Shown piece after piece: positions 1 to 10,834 of a stretch of 64,000 nucleotides of DNA; within the stretch, counting starts at the first letter, position 1; each line of letters opens with the position of its first letter. The translations under genes were made by a program, and so were the position numbers. The DNA lies in contig CAJNDS010002213.1 in assembly GCA_905221605.1 (NCBI GenBank), forward strand, positions 1,202,934 through 1,266,933, written 5' to 3'. Under the pieces are notes generated by a model, which saw nothing but the letters and a program-made list of their open reading frames with translations, was not told the origin of the DNA and did no database searches. Source of the stretch: Symbiodinium natans (taxonomy: Eukaryota; Sar; Dinophyceae; Suessiales; Symbiodiniaceae).

Positions 1-1955
1 AAGCCCGGGCCAGCACCAGCTGATGCTCATGATGCTCGGGGGTTTTGGGGTCTGAAAGCCCGGGCCAGCACCAGCTGATGCTCATGACGGGGGCTTGGGG
101 TCTGAAAGCCCGGGCCAGCACCAGCTGATGCTCATGATGCTCGGGGGCTTGGGGTCTGAAAGCCCGGGCCAGCACGAGCTGATGCAAATGACGCTCGGGG
201 GCTTGGGGTCTGCAAGCCCGGGCCAGCACGAGCTGATGCAAATGATGCTCGGGGGCTTGGGGTCTGAAAGCCCGGGCCAGCACGAGCTGATGCTCATGAT
301 GCTGCTTGGGGTCTGAAAGCCCGTGCCAGCACGAGCTGATGCTCATGATGCTCGGGGGCTTGGGGTCTGAAAGCCCGGGCCAGCACCAGCTGATGCTCAT
401 GATACTCGGGGGCTTGGGGTCTGAAAGCCCGGGCCAGCACCAGCTGATGCTCATGATGCTGGGGGGCTTGGGGTCTGAAAGCCCGGGCCAGCACGAGCTG
501 ATGCTCATGATGCTCGGGGGCTTGGGGTCTGAAAGCCCGGGCCAGCACCAGCTGATGCTCATGATGCTCGGGGGTTTTGGGGTCTGAAAGCCCGGGCCAG
601 CACCAGCTGATGCTCGGGGGTTTGGGGTCTGAAAGCCCGGGCCAGCACCAGCTGATGCTCATGATGCTGGGGGGCTTGGGGTCTGAAAGCCCGGGCCAGC
701 ACCAGCTGATGCTCATGATACTCGGGGGCTTGGGGTCTGAAAGCCCGGGCCAGCACCAGCTGATACTCATGATGCTGTGGGGCTTGGGGTCTGAAAGCCC
801 GGGCCAGCACCAGCTGATGATCATGATGCTCGGGGGCTTGGGGTCTGAAAGCCCGACGAGCTGATGCTCATGATGCTGCTTGGGGTCTGAAAGCCCGGGC
901 CAGCACCAGCTGATGCTCATGATGCTCGGGGGTTTTGGGGTCTGAAAGCCCGGGCCAGCACCAGCTGATGCTCATGATGCTCGGGGGTTTGGGGTCTGAA
1001 AGCCCGGGCCAGCACCAGCTGATGCTCATGATGCTCGGGGCTTTGGGGTCTGAAAGCCGGGCCTGATGCTCATGATGCTCGGGGGCTTGGGGTCTGAAAG
1101 CCCGACGAGCTGATGCTCATGATGCTGCTTGGGGTCTGAAAGCCCGGGCCAGCACGAGCTGATGCTCATGATGCTCGGGGGTTTTGGGGTCTGAAAGCCC
1201 GGGCCAGCACCAGCTGATGCTCATGATGCTCGGGGGTTTGGGGTCTGAAAGCCCGGGCCAGCACCAGCTGATGCTCATGATGCTCGGGGGTTTGGGGTCT
1301 GAAAGCCGGGCCTGATGCTCATGATGCTCGGGGGCTTGGGGTCTGAAAGCCCGACGAGCTGATGCTCATGATGCTGCTTGGGGTCTGAAAGCCCGGGCCA
1401 GCACGAGCTGATGCTCATGATGCTCGGGGGCTTGGGGTCTGAAAGCCCGGGCCAGCACCAGCTGATGCTCATGATGCTCGGGGGTTTGGGGTCTGAAAGC
1501 CGGGCCAGCACCAGCTGATGCTCATGATGCTCGGGGGTTTGGGGTCTGAAAGCCGGGCCTGATGTCATGATGCTCGGGGGGCTTGGGGTCTGAAAGCCCG
1601 ACGAGCTGAATCTCATATGCTGCTTGGGGTCTGAAAGCCCGGGCCAGCACGAGCTGATGCTCATGATGCTCGGGGGTTTGGGATCTGAAAGCCCGGGCCA
1701 GCACCAGCTGATGCTCATGATGCTCGGGGGTTTGGGGTCTGAAAGCCCGGGCCAGCACCAGCTGATGCTCATGATGCTCGGGGGTTTGGGGTCTGAAAGC
1801 CCGGGCCAGCACCAGCTGATGCTCATGATGCTCGGGGGCTTGGGGTCTGAAAGCCCGACGAGCTGATGCTCATGATGCTGCTTGGGGTCTGAAAGCCCGG
1901 GCCAGCACGAGCTGATGCTCATGATGCTCGGGGGCTTGGGGTCTGAAAGCCCGGG
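1..1955 (+). repeat. 54-bp satellite array, left block
   Basis: Tandem copies of a 54-bp unit (core CAGCTGATGCTCATGATG, then a G-rich stretch and GGTCTGAAAGCCCGGGCCAG), all in one orientation. Since 54 is a multiple of three, several frames stay open on both strands and give 70-230 codon ORFs with an 18-residue period; these are repeat artefacts. A shortened unit containing CCCGACGAGCTGATG recurs at about 854, 1103, 1351, 1600 and 1856, so roughly 250 bp forms a higher-order unit. The array ends abruptly at about 1955. Confidence 0.95.
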
Positions 1956-2040
1956 TAAAGGGATTCTAGTACCCACTAGTACCCCCCCCCTACTTTATTC
2001 CCTGTTAATGACTGCTAGTATAAGGGGAGCATCCCAACCT
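1956..2040. mobile_element. Degenerate half of a foldback (MITE-like) element
   Basis: The right part (TTAATGACTGCTAGTATAAGG then GGAGCATCCCAACC) matches the right arm of the foldback elements at 27,916, 31,400 and 49,164. The left arm is replaced by a C-rich stretch. It sits exactly at the edge of the satellite. Homology is by eye and the copy is diverged. Confidence 0.45.
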
Positions 2041-2126
2041 AAACCTTATATGCTCGATGCTCAAGGTAGAGCCCTGTTCCGAGATCTCTGTGTGGGTTTA
2101 GGGGTAAGAGATTAGGGTATGTATAG

Positions 2127-2230
2127 CACCCTAAACCCCAAACCCCAAAACCCAAACCCTAAACCCTAAACCCTAAACCCTAAACCCTAAACCCTAAACC
2201 CTAATTAAACCCTAAACCCTAAACCCTAAA
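2127..2230 (-). repeat. Telomere-type CCCTAAA array
   Basis: About 14 heptamers in CCCTAAA orientation, with CCCCAAA variants at the left end and one ATT insertion. It is the first of several dozen short arrays in the window. Confidence 0.9.
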
Positions 2231-2581
2231 GCCCCTTGAAAACAATCTCCAAACCCGCTCAGCCGCAAGGCCATGCCCAAGGCAAAGGCAGAGGCCCAGG
2301 CTGGGCTGGGCGTAGCCCTGAACCCTAAACCCTAAAGCCCTAATTCCATAGGTCGAGATGGGCAGACGGAGACAAGCCTAAACCCTAAACCCGGCCCTTT
2401 CTCTCGGTTTGGGCTTGATGGGTCTATAGGCTTTCCACTGCCAGGTTCCAAAAACCCGAAACCCTATCCCTAAACCCTAAACCCTCAACCCTCAACCCTC
2501 AACCCTAAACCCTAAACCCTACACCCTACACCCTAAAGCCTAAACCCTAAACCCTAAACCCTAAACCCTAAACACCCCAAC

Positions 2582-2700
2582 GAAGTGTTCCGGCCAGGCC
2601 GTTCCAGCCAAGGCCGCCATGGTGAAAACTGCCCCGGTCAAGGCTGCCCCCGTCAAAGCCGCCCCAGCCAAGGCCTGCACGGCAGGACGCCTTAAAGGCT
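2582..2700 (+). CDS. Exon-like Ala/Pro/Val/Lys repeat fragment
   Basis: An open frame rich in the tetrapeptide-like pattern AP(V/A)KA (for example KTAPVKAAPVKAAPAKA), lying between a CCCTAAA array on the left and a TTTAGGG array on the right. The composition resembles the tail encoded at 17,100-17,340. Its boundaries are unclear and it may be a gene fragment. Confidence 0.3.
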
Positions 2701-3903
2701 TAGGGTTTAGGGTTTAGGGTTTAGGGTTTAGGGTTTAGGGTTTAGGGTTAGGGTTCGGAGATGGCCTGCGCGGAAGGAACGCCTCAAAGGCTTAGGAGTT
2801 AACGCTAGTATGGGGGGTTTGGGGCTGCTTAGGGTTTAGGTTTAGGGTTTTACGGTTGGGGCTTAAGAGTTTAGGGTTCAGGGTTCAGGTTTAAGGGTTT
2901 AGGTTTGGGAGTTCAGGATTGAGGCTTAAGAATTTAGGGTCTAGGGTTGAGGGCTTCAGGACTCTAACAACCGAGGCAGTGAGACCTCTTGACTGCCGGG
3001 CAGAGGGTTTATTCTAGAGTTCTTAAGGGAGGGGGGTTCCCTCACACTCCCCACTACTCCCGAAGGCTCCCCAAGCGTCTCCAAGGTTCCCTGGGTTTAG
3101 GGTTTAGGGTTTAGGGTTTAGGGTTTAGGGTTTAGGGTTTAGGGTTTAGCGTTTAGGAGGGGAACCCCAAGTCAGTCCCTGAACCCAAAATCCCCCGAAG
3201 CAGATGCCATGACAACCCTAATAGTTGGGGTTCAGGTTTTTTGGGGTTTTGAGTTTGGGGTTTAGGGTTTAGGGTTTAGGGTTTAGGGTTTAGGGTTTAG
3301 AGTCAGCATCTCCCTTTCCTCTGTCAAGCGTCTGGGGTTAGGGAGCTCTAGGCCGCAAGCTCTAGCAACAAAATGGCCTATCTATGTTATATTATATTAT
3401 CTGATCTTATATTATATTGTATTATACTATATTATATTACATATTATATAAATACAAATAAAAGAATAAATCTATCTATATATATATATATATTCTAAAC
3501 TCAGCCCTAAAACCTTAACCTTAAACCCTAAACCCTAAGACCCCAAACAACTGCAGCCTACACCGCTTCTTACAGGCCACGCAAGCCAAGCAGAGTGGGA
3601 AGCCTCCCCAAGGGGAGGCTGGCCGGAGCTGTGAGAGCCTTTCGGACGTAGGGTTTAGGGCTTAGGATTTGGGATTTTTGGCTTAGGGCTTAGGCCTTCG
3701 GAGTTGGGGTTTAGGGTTAGATGAGTAAGTGTCCGGGAAGAGGGGTTGGTTACAGACCCCATAACCAAAACGCAGAAAGAAAAAACAAAACCTACCTAGA
3801 TTAACTTGGCCCCCATGCATATCTCCGGACAGGACTTGAGGGTTTAGGGTTTAAGGGTTAAGGGCTTAGGGTCCTGACCCTCAAGCCGCAAGCACTGACG
3901 TGG

Positions 3904-4011
3904 CCCTAAACCCTAAACCCTAAACCCTAAACCCTAAACCCTAAACCCTAAACCCTAAACCCTAAACCCTAAACCCTAAACCCTAAACCCCAAACCCCAA
4001 ACCCCAAACCC
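3904..4011 (-). repeat. Telomere-type CCCTAAA array
   Basis: About 13 uninterrupted CCCTAAA units drifting to CCCCAAA at the right end, next to an exon-like island that starts CAGGCTCCTGC. Confidence 0.9.
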
Positions 4012-5872
4012 AGCTTGCTGCAGGCTCCTGCAAAGGCAAAGCAAGGTGGGAAGCCTTCTCAAGCGCAGGCGCTCTCCCTCCCGCAGCATGCCAGGGCCTG
4101 CGGTTCAGGTTGCATGAGGGAGGGTTTAGGGGTTAGGGATTAGGGTTTAGGGTTTAGGGTTAGGGTTCAGGGTTTAAGTTTTAGGGTTCAGGGTGTAGGG
4201 TTTAGGGTTCAAGGTTAAGGGTTTAGGGTTCGTTTTTGGTGGGCGTAGATAGAGCGGCTCCTTATAAGTATTCGTGAGGGTACATACTATCTTTTTCGGG
4301 ATAGCAACAATAGCCACCCTACCTCGTACCTAGTTCTTAGTGAAAGGAGTGAGAGAATCAGGTACTATGTCATGTAGACCCGCAACGGGTTTTTATAGGA
4401 GGGGAGTACTTCAGCGCAGTTGATCTTCTGCAATAGGCACAGGGGAAATTGATTCATGGAAATTGTAGGTCCAGGGCTTAGGGTTTAGGAATCGGAGATG
4501 TTTAGGACAAAGTTTAGGGCTTGAGCTGTCTAGTTATGCACCGGGAGCAAAAGTTCGCGAATTCCATAGAGCTCATGAAAACACTATTTGCGGTTTGGGG
4601 CTTCGGGTTTAGGGGTACTCCACGCCCGAAATACTACTAGTCACCCCTAAATCTTTGAACGCGTCTAGGGTTAAGAGTGTACGGCTTGTCTTGGACAATG
4701 ACTCTTCAAGTTTGGTTTTAGCTTTCTGAGAAAGGGGGCTTGTGAAAAGAAAACTTAAGGGTGCCAAGAACAGCAGATTGGACCGCAAAGCCATCTACAA
4801 CCCCAAGCCCTCAATCCTTGAACCCTTGAACCCTGGAACCCCTTGAACCCTTAAACCCTTGAAAACCAGACCCTAAACGCCCTTGAACCCTAAAACCCTT
4901 GAGCCCTTGAACCCCAAAAGACCCTTGAACCCCAGACCCTAAAGACCCTTGAACCCAAAAAAACCCTGAACCCTTGAACCCTCAAAGACCCTTGGAAGCT
5001 AAACAATAAAGACCCTTGAACCCTTGAACCCTAAACCTCTTGAACCCGAGACTTTTTCTGGGAAGGAGCTGAGAGCCAAGCTGGCGGCTTTAAAAGCCAA
5101 GGCTGGCCCTGAATTGTCAGGGGTTTAGGGTTCAGGGTTTAGATTTGGGGTTTGGGGTGTAGGGTTGGGGGTTTGATTTTGGGTTTGGGGTAGTTTAGGG
5201 TGTAGGGTTCCGGGTTTAGGGTGTAGGGATTTGGGTGTAGGGTTTTTAGGGTGCAAGAGAGGGGGTGTGGTGGGCTTCAGGGTTCAAGGGTGGGGAGCTT
5301 GGCCCTGGTTTTCGGATGTATCTACCCACGTCGCGGAAGATGCAAGAGGCACGTGCTCGGGAAGAGTAGGGATACTTCTCAACCACTGGCCACCGGGGAA
5401 ACAAGAAACAGACCCCTCGACGCAGACGCCAAAGGCTTCACCAGAATGCACCCTAAACCCTAAACCCTCAACCCTCAAACCCCGAACAATTAGGAGATCA
5501 TCACCCGGTTCTGAGGTTCGTGGAGGGCTTCAAAGTAGAGCGCATGCCTTTTCTAGGTTGGTTTTTGGGACGTTTGACATTTTCCATCTTTGGGCTTATA
5601 AGGGACCCCATACACAAATATTTTTCAGACGGTTTAGAGGCCAAACCAGTTTTGTAATCCATCACGTGAGCATATGCGAGGCCGCAAAGTTAGAGCAGAT
5701 CGCCATCCTCCGCCGCTTGGTCAAAGTGGCGATTCCGCAAGGGTTCACTTGCTGTCTTCAGGGTTTAGGGTTTAGGGTCAGGGTTTAGGGGTTTAGGGTT
5801 TGGGGTTTAGGGTTTAGGGTTTAGGGTGTAGGGTTTAGGGGTGTAGGGTTTAGGGGTGTAGGGTGTAGGGTT

Positions 5873-6156
5873 TGTTTTGCAGCGCCTCTTTGTTTCAAGC
5901 ACCAGTCAGCAGCAATCTCTCAACTTGCACTTTCGGGCTGCCGTATGCTCAAGGCATCCCGGCGGTCAGAGTGTAGGCTTCCCATGCACAGAGATCGCGC
6001 AGATGGCCCAAGCCATGCAGGTTACGGAGAGCTCATGGAACCGTGAGTTGAGAAAAGTCCGGCGGTTGCGACAAGCTCATGCCCGACAGCAGGACAAGAT
6101 GTTGATGTGCAGCCTCAAAGAGCGGGTCTTACACCTCGAACTTGAACTTCAACAGG
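5873..6156 (+). repeat. 284-bp duplicated exon, copy 1
   Basis: Identical by eye to 6745-7028 (offset 872 bp). The repeat starts in TGTTTTGCAG, a good 3' splice acceptor, and stops at CAACAGG, a good donor context, so the duplicated piece corresponds to one exon with its acceptor. It is preceded directly by TTTAGGG/GTGTAGGG repeats. Confidence 0.9.
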
Positions 6157-6674
6157 TTAAGAGCCTTGTGGCTCACGCTGAGACAGGGGTGGTGGGCAAT
6201 GGCGACATAGACAGCGTGAGATTGAATGTTGGACGAGGACGAGGTGTGCCGGGGGGAGGCAGAAGGACACTCCAGATGATGGATTATGAACATACGCAAG
6301 CAATCGCTCCGGAATCAGTCGCTTGCCGAGGTACACCTGCATCACAAGAGTCAGCCGTTCTGAAGCGAAAGCAAGCCGAAGCACCTTCGGTACGGAGCTC
6401 TGGGGTTCAGACTGTGACGCAGGATGTCCGCCGACATGGTCAGACGTACCTGGTGCAACCTCTGCGTGATAACCTGTGGACATGGAAGGAAGCCGCGATG
6501 TCACTGACGGAAGCATCATCTCCATTCCTCGAAAGCTTTTACTACAACATGTATGGAGACGGATGGGACGGTAGCGCAAGACATCACGGCGAGTTCTACA
6601 TAGGATCCGATAGTGATAGTGAGGAACAAGAAGGCCTTTCGATGGAAAGATCTGAGGCCAGCGCTGGTGGCTAG
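6003..6674 (+). CDS. Coiled-coil, basic-helix protein (possible bZIP-like)
   Basis: An open frame of 223 codons from the ATG at 6003; the frame is open upstream to 5877 and probably enters through the acceptor at 5880-5882. Residues about 12-60 are a basic then leucine-spaced helix (NRELRKVRRLRQAHARQQ, then LKERVLHLELELQQ). This is what a bZIP-like DNA-binding region or a plain coiled coil looks like. The C-terminus is acidic (DSDSEEQEG). The start, and whether GTTAAG at 6156 is used as a donor after CAACAG, are uncertain. The family is not firmly recognised. Confidence 0.5.
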   Translation: MAQAMQVTESSWNRELRKVRRLRQAHARQQDKMLMCSLKERVLHLELELQQVKSLVAHAETGVVGNGDIDSVRLNVGRGRGVPGGGRRTLQMMDYEHTQAIAPESVACRGTPASQESAVLKRKQAEAPSVRSSGVQTVTQDVRRHGQTYLVQPLRDNLWTWKEAAMSLTEASSPFLESFYYNMYGDGWDGSARHHGEFYIGSDSDSEEQEGLSMERSEASAGG

Positions 6675-6744
6675 GGCGGCGGGAGCTGATGATGCACTGC
6701 AAGTGATTTCGCAGGCCTCGCCCTGCGGTCTGCGAAACGGGGGG

Positions 6745-7028
6745 TGTTTTGCAGCGCCTCTTTGTTTCAAGCACCAGTCAGCAGCAATCTCTCAACTTGC
6801 ACTTTCGGGCTGCCGTATGCTCAAGGCATCCCGGCGGTCAGAGTGTAGGCTTCCCATGCACAGAGATCGCGCAGATGGCCCAAGCCATGCAGGTTACGGA
6901 GAGCTCATGGAACCGTGAGTTGAGAAAAGTCCGGCGGTTGCGACAAGCTCATGCCCGACAGCAGGACAAGATGTTGATGTGCAGCCTCAAAGAGCGGGTC
7001 TTACACCTCGAACTTGAACTTCAACAGG
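6745..7028 (+). repeat. 284-bp duplicated exon, copy 2 (truncated gene copy)
   Basis: Second copy of 5873-6156. It carries the basic/leucine helix but, right after CAACAG, runs into GGTTTAGGG telomere-like sequence and stops 11 bases later. Either it is an exon whose downstream intron begins with telomere-like repeat, or it is a broken copy. Confidence 0.85.
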
Positions 7029-8640
7029 GTTTAGGGTAGGGGTTCACAGACTAGGGGGCCTGCAACTTCCGTCTTCGGCCCTTCACTGAAGGTCCGTCGG
7101 CCGACATCGCCGCGCGAATCGCTACTGTACCGTCAGAAGGCCCGTTTAACCTGGCCTTCATGGTTTAGTACGTGACGCCACTCCCACCCCTGACCCAAAT
7201 CCTTAAACCCTAAACCCTATACATATACATATATAAACCCTAGAACCATATACATATATATGTATATATCAGCCCTATAAGGCCTAAACCCTAGAAATTC
7301 TGGAAACCCTACAAACCCTACAAACCCTACAAACCCGACAAACCCTACAAACCCTACAAACCCTCTAAACCCTATAAACCCTAAACCCTCATCCCCTAAA
7401 TCCGAAGCCCAGGTGAAGAGAAGGCCCGCCTGGCCCAGACTCAGAAAGCGCCTGTACCTCAGACCCCACCGACACGCCCCAAAGACACATCCCGAAACCA
7501 CAAAGAGGGGGGGGGGGGGGGGGGGAAGGGGTCTAGGTTTAGGGTTTAGGGTTTAGGGTTTAGGGTTTAGGGTTTAGGGTTTAGGGTTTAGGGTTTAGGG
7601 TTTAGGGTTTAGGGTTTAGGGTTTAGGGTTTAGGGTTTAGGGGCGGGGCGCAGGAGATCGGCCGAAACCGATTTAAACCCAAAGCATAAACCCTACAAAC
7701 CCTATATCAACCCTGTTTTGGGATAGTTTTTCTTGGGGTTAAGAAGATCATATTTGGGAATACTTTTGTCAGGGGTGCTAGGCTGGAGGAACGCTTACGA
7801 AAGAAACAATCGCTGCCTTTTCGGACTTAGGCACTTTTTGATACCCTTCAGGGCTTCTGGCTTCGGACTTTTGGTTGATTTTTTCGGCTGGGGGTTTCCT
7901 GAAGCAAACCCTCGTGCACGAGGGTGGAAGCGAAAGCGGCGGCCCTGCTGGCGGATACCTTCATCAAGCCCATGCCTCGCAAGGGCAGGGGTTGCAGGGT
8001 ATGTAGAGGGCCTGTAGTGATGCGTGTCCGCGCTCTGCGTTCTCCACCGCCCACACCCAACCTTCAACCCTTAACCCTGAACCCACCACGAACCACACGG
8101 CTCAGAGGGCGACCCTACAACCTCAACTTAAACCCCTTCACCTAAACCCTCAACCAACGCTAAGCCCCCAAAGCCTAAAGCCTAACCTTAAAACCAAGAC
8201 CCACTATCAACCATTGGTGGAGCCCTAAACCTTAAGCCTAAAGCCTCACCCTAAACCCAGCATGAACCACAATCCACAGGGAAACCCACCACACGAACCA
8301 CCGTGAGGAGATGCTGGTGCAGTTAGGGGCTTAAGGGGCTTCGGGGGTTTACAGAGGGAATAGCGTGTTTATAGAAGTTGTTTTGGGCTTACAGGGTTTT
8401 TAAGGTTTGATGTCCAGGGTTGAAAGGCTAAAGGGCTTTCGGGTTTCGGGTTGTTGGGGTTGAAAGGGTTTAAGGGTTACAGTACGCAGCCGTGTGTCTA
8501 GGCTGCTACAGCTAAATCTGTCTAAGCTACTATCTTTCCTAGGTCCAAAATACCCGTTCAAATTCAACTAGCCCCCCCTAAACCCTGAAACCTCTTTTTA
8601 AACCCTAGCACCCTAAACTCCAAACCATAAACCCTAAGCT
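7029..8640. other. Repeat-rich spacer
   Basis: Contains a 9-bp CCCTACAAA tandem (7302-7389), a 19-G run (7507-7525), a clean TTTAGGG array (7535-7640) and degenerate CCCTAAAC text (8050-8280). The island 7916-8020 gives an open frame EAKAAALLADTFIKPMPRKG that could be an exon. Nothing else is convincing. Confidence 0.65.
7535..7640 (+). repeat. Telomere-type TTTAGGG array
   Basis: About 15 near-perfect TTTAGGG units just downstream of a G19 run. Confidence 0.95.
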
Positions 8641-8693
8641 CAAATTCTGACCATGGTCTGTGTTCGTCCGGTTGCACCCGCCTCCGTTCGGAT

Positions 8694-8993
8694 TTGTCTC
8701 ACTCCCAGTCATGGCTGTTGCCTTTCCGGTGGCCCAGCCGCAGCCAAACAGGGACTCTTTGCTCCCTGGGAGCTCAGGTTCGCCAGAACCAAGCGACTCT
8801 CCTTGCTTCCCCGGGCCAGGAGCACCGAGAAGGCGCTAAGCGCTACCAGCAGCGGAATTCGGGGTTCAACTTGGCGGCCTTCGCAATCAGGGAGGCCGGG
8901 GAAACGAGCGTGGCCTGGGCTGCGCGGCGACCGGCTGTGCAGCCACCGGAGTGGGCAGAAGGGCCCAGCCCTGCCCTGGGAGCTAAACCCTAA
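8694..8993 (+). CDS. Possible exon, unknown function
   Basis: A non-repetitive 300-bp island with two overlapping open frames. The one at 8694 reads as ordinary protein in its second half (EHREGAKRYQQRNSG, then FNLAAFAIREAGETSVAWAA). It may be entered at CTCAG/G near 8776. It runs straight into CCCTAAACCCTAAA at its right end, which supplies the stop. No family is recognised. Confidence 0.3.
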   Translation: MSHSQSWLLPFRWPSRSQTGTLCSLGAQVRQNQATLLASPGQEHREGAKRYQQRNSGFNLAAFAIREAGETSVAWAARRPAVQPPEWAEGPSPALGAKP

Positions 8994-10780
8994 ACCCTAA
9001 ACTCCTACCGACCCTGAAAGTTTCTAAGCCTTACACGTGGGCTCAGAATACTCCCTCCTCCCTGTAGCGAAGTAGCATGGTCTTCGTCACCAACAGCCCT
9101 TAGAAACTGCAACCCCAACACCCTAAGCAATTCAGAATCCTGATGCCCCGAAGCTCTAAACCGTCAATCCTAAACCCTAAACCTTACATAGCAACTTAAA
9201 ACCTTAAAGCTCTAAATTCCCAAGCTGTTGTGCCCAGGAAGCCCAACGTAGCTCCGCAGGCGGTTGGGGGGGTTAGGGTTTCGGGTTTAGGGTTTAGGGC
9301 TTAAGGGAGTTCAGGGCTTAAGGGGGTTTAGGGTTTCGGCTTTTTAGGAGGCGGGGGAGGGGGGGGGGAGGGTGGGGGGCAGGGTTTAAGGTTTGGGGTT
9401 TCAGGGTGTCTGGGACTTCGGGGATTTAGACGGGTTGAAGGTTTAGGGGGATGTGGGTTTAAGGGTTCATGGGTTCAAGGGCAGTTCAGTGTTTGCTGGT
9501 CCTTGAGCCGGTCTTGCCCAGTTTGAAGATTTGCATAAACATCGAAATTTTGCTTTAAATTCAATGTCGAAAATGGCCACTCCGCCCCAAGCCCTAAAGC
9601 CCTAAAAGCCTCAGCTCCAAACTATGATAGCGGGACATGCCGTGGCAGGACCTGTTTCAGGGAGTCGATGCTTTCCGCTATAGATCCGGGGCTCCGCCAA
9701 AAAAAAACCATGCTGCTCTTTTTGGGTGTTAGGCTTTCCGGTTTTGGCGGTTTAGGGTTTCGGGTTTAGGTTTAACTTGTGGTTCCTGCTTTGGCACCAG
9801 GCTCTGTAGGGGAAGCCTTGAATCGGAGCAGATATTTGATCACGAACCCTCAACCTTGTAAGCTCACAGCAGGTTAGCGTTTAGGGTTCAGGGTTCTGGG
9901 TTTAGGGTTCAGGGTTTAGGGTTTAGGGTTTAGGGTTCGGATGCAACACTGAACCCTAAACCCTGACTTCCCAATCTCCCTCGCGAGGCGGAGGCCCCGG
10001 CCCCCTTGGTGAAAGCACCTCCGCCGCAGGCCACCGCGAACCAACCTTAGGGTTTAGGGTTTAGGGTTTAGGGTTTAGGGTTTAGGGTTTAGGGTTTAGG
10101 GTTTAGGGTTTTAGGGTTTAGGGTTTAGGGTTTAGGGTTTAGGGTTTAGGGTTTAGGGTTTGGGGTTAGAGCTCAGGCCGCCAGGGCTTACGGAGTCCTA
10201 AGCCTGAATGAAGCCTTGTAATTCTCACCCGAAACCGCTGAACCGTTAAAAGCCTACAGGGCCCTTGAACGATTATATAAATCCTTAAAACCCGCCCTTT
10301 AAGCCCTTAAAAGCCCTAAAACCCTTAAGGCCCTTACAGGCCCTAAAGCCCTTAAACCCTTAAAGCCCAAAACCCCTGAAACCCTTAAAACCCTTAACGC
10401 CCTTAAAACCCTTAAAGCCCCTAAAACCCCTAAAGCCCCTAAAGCTCCTAAAGCCCTTAAAGCCCTGAAGCCTGCTCCGAATTCGTTGTGTTCTGGAGGC
10501 TGCGGTCCAGGCGCCCAAAGCCTCCCAGGCCTGCGATGGCGGCTTTAAGGATGTGGGTTGAGGGGTTTAGGGCTAAGAGGGCCCTTAGGGTTTAGGGTTT
10601 GGGGTTTGGGGTTTGGGTTTATCTAAGAGTCTGGGAACTACTCCCTGAGACTCCCTCTGTCTTCCGCTCCTATATAGGCCCATATTGTCTCTATATCGTG
10701 CTATATCGTGCTATATAGTGCTATATAGTGCTATCTTGGCCCTTAACCTCTGTGTGTGTGTGTGTGTGTGTGCATGACAG
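8994..10780. other. Repeat-rich spacer with TTTAGGG arrays
   Basis: Degenerate TTTAGGG text (9280-9450, 9888-9950), a clean TTTAGGG array (10,047-10,167), CCCTTAAA-type repeats (10,280-10,465), a 10-bp CTATATCGTG tandem (10,690-10,733) and a TG run (10,750-10,771) just upstream of the gene cluster. No gene is visible. Confidence 0.7.
10047..10167 (+). repeat. Telomere-type TTTAGGG array
   Basis: About 17 TTTAGGG units with a single extra T near 10,109. Confidence 0.95.
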
Positions 10781-10834
10781 GTGAGTCGGTCAGGAAACAG
10801 AGAATCCGCAGGGCATCGGCCCAAAGAAGAAAGC

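Larger units (their letters stand above)
2041..5872. other. Telomere-like repeat sea with exon-like scraps
   Basis: Short CCCTAAA arrays (2127-2230, 2468-2573, 3904-4011) and TTTAGGG arrays (2700-2755, 3093-3158, 3257-3300) alternate with 50-300 bp unique islands. An AT-rich patch lies at 3372-3492, and CCCTTGAA-type degenerate repeats at 4800-5045. Two islands (3568-3615 and 4020-4070) begin after AG and share the pattern GGGAAGCCT..CAAG, giving Gln/Ala/Lys/Pro-rich reading frames. The longer ORF at 5231-5788 is a patchwork of repeat-derived codons and I do not call it a gene. Confidence 0.7.

Noticed and set aside
1-1955. CRISPR-like array
   Set aside because: Repeats are contiguous without unique spacers and the genome is eukaryotic.
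294-1976. Long ORFs (96-233 codons) on both strands in the satellite, with similar ones at 59,889-63,924
   Set aside because: They are the 54-bp unit read in frame; 18-residue repeats appear on both strands and break at each unit deletion.
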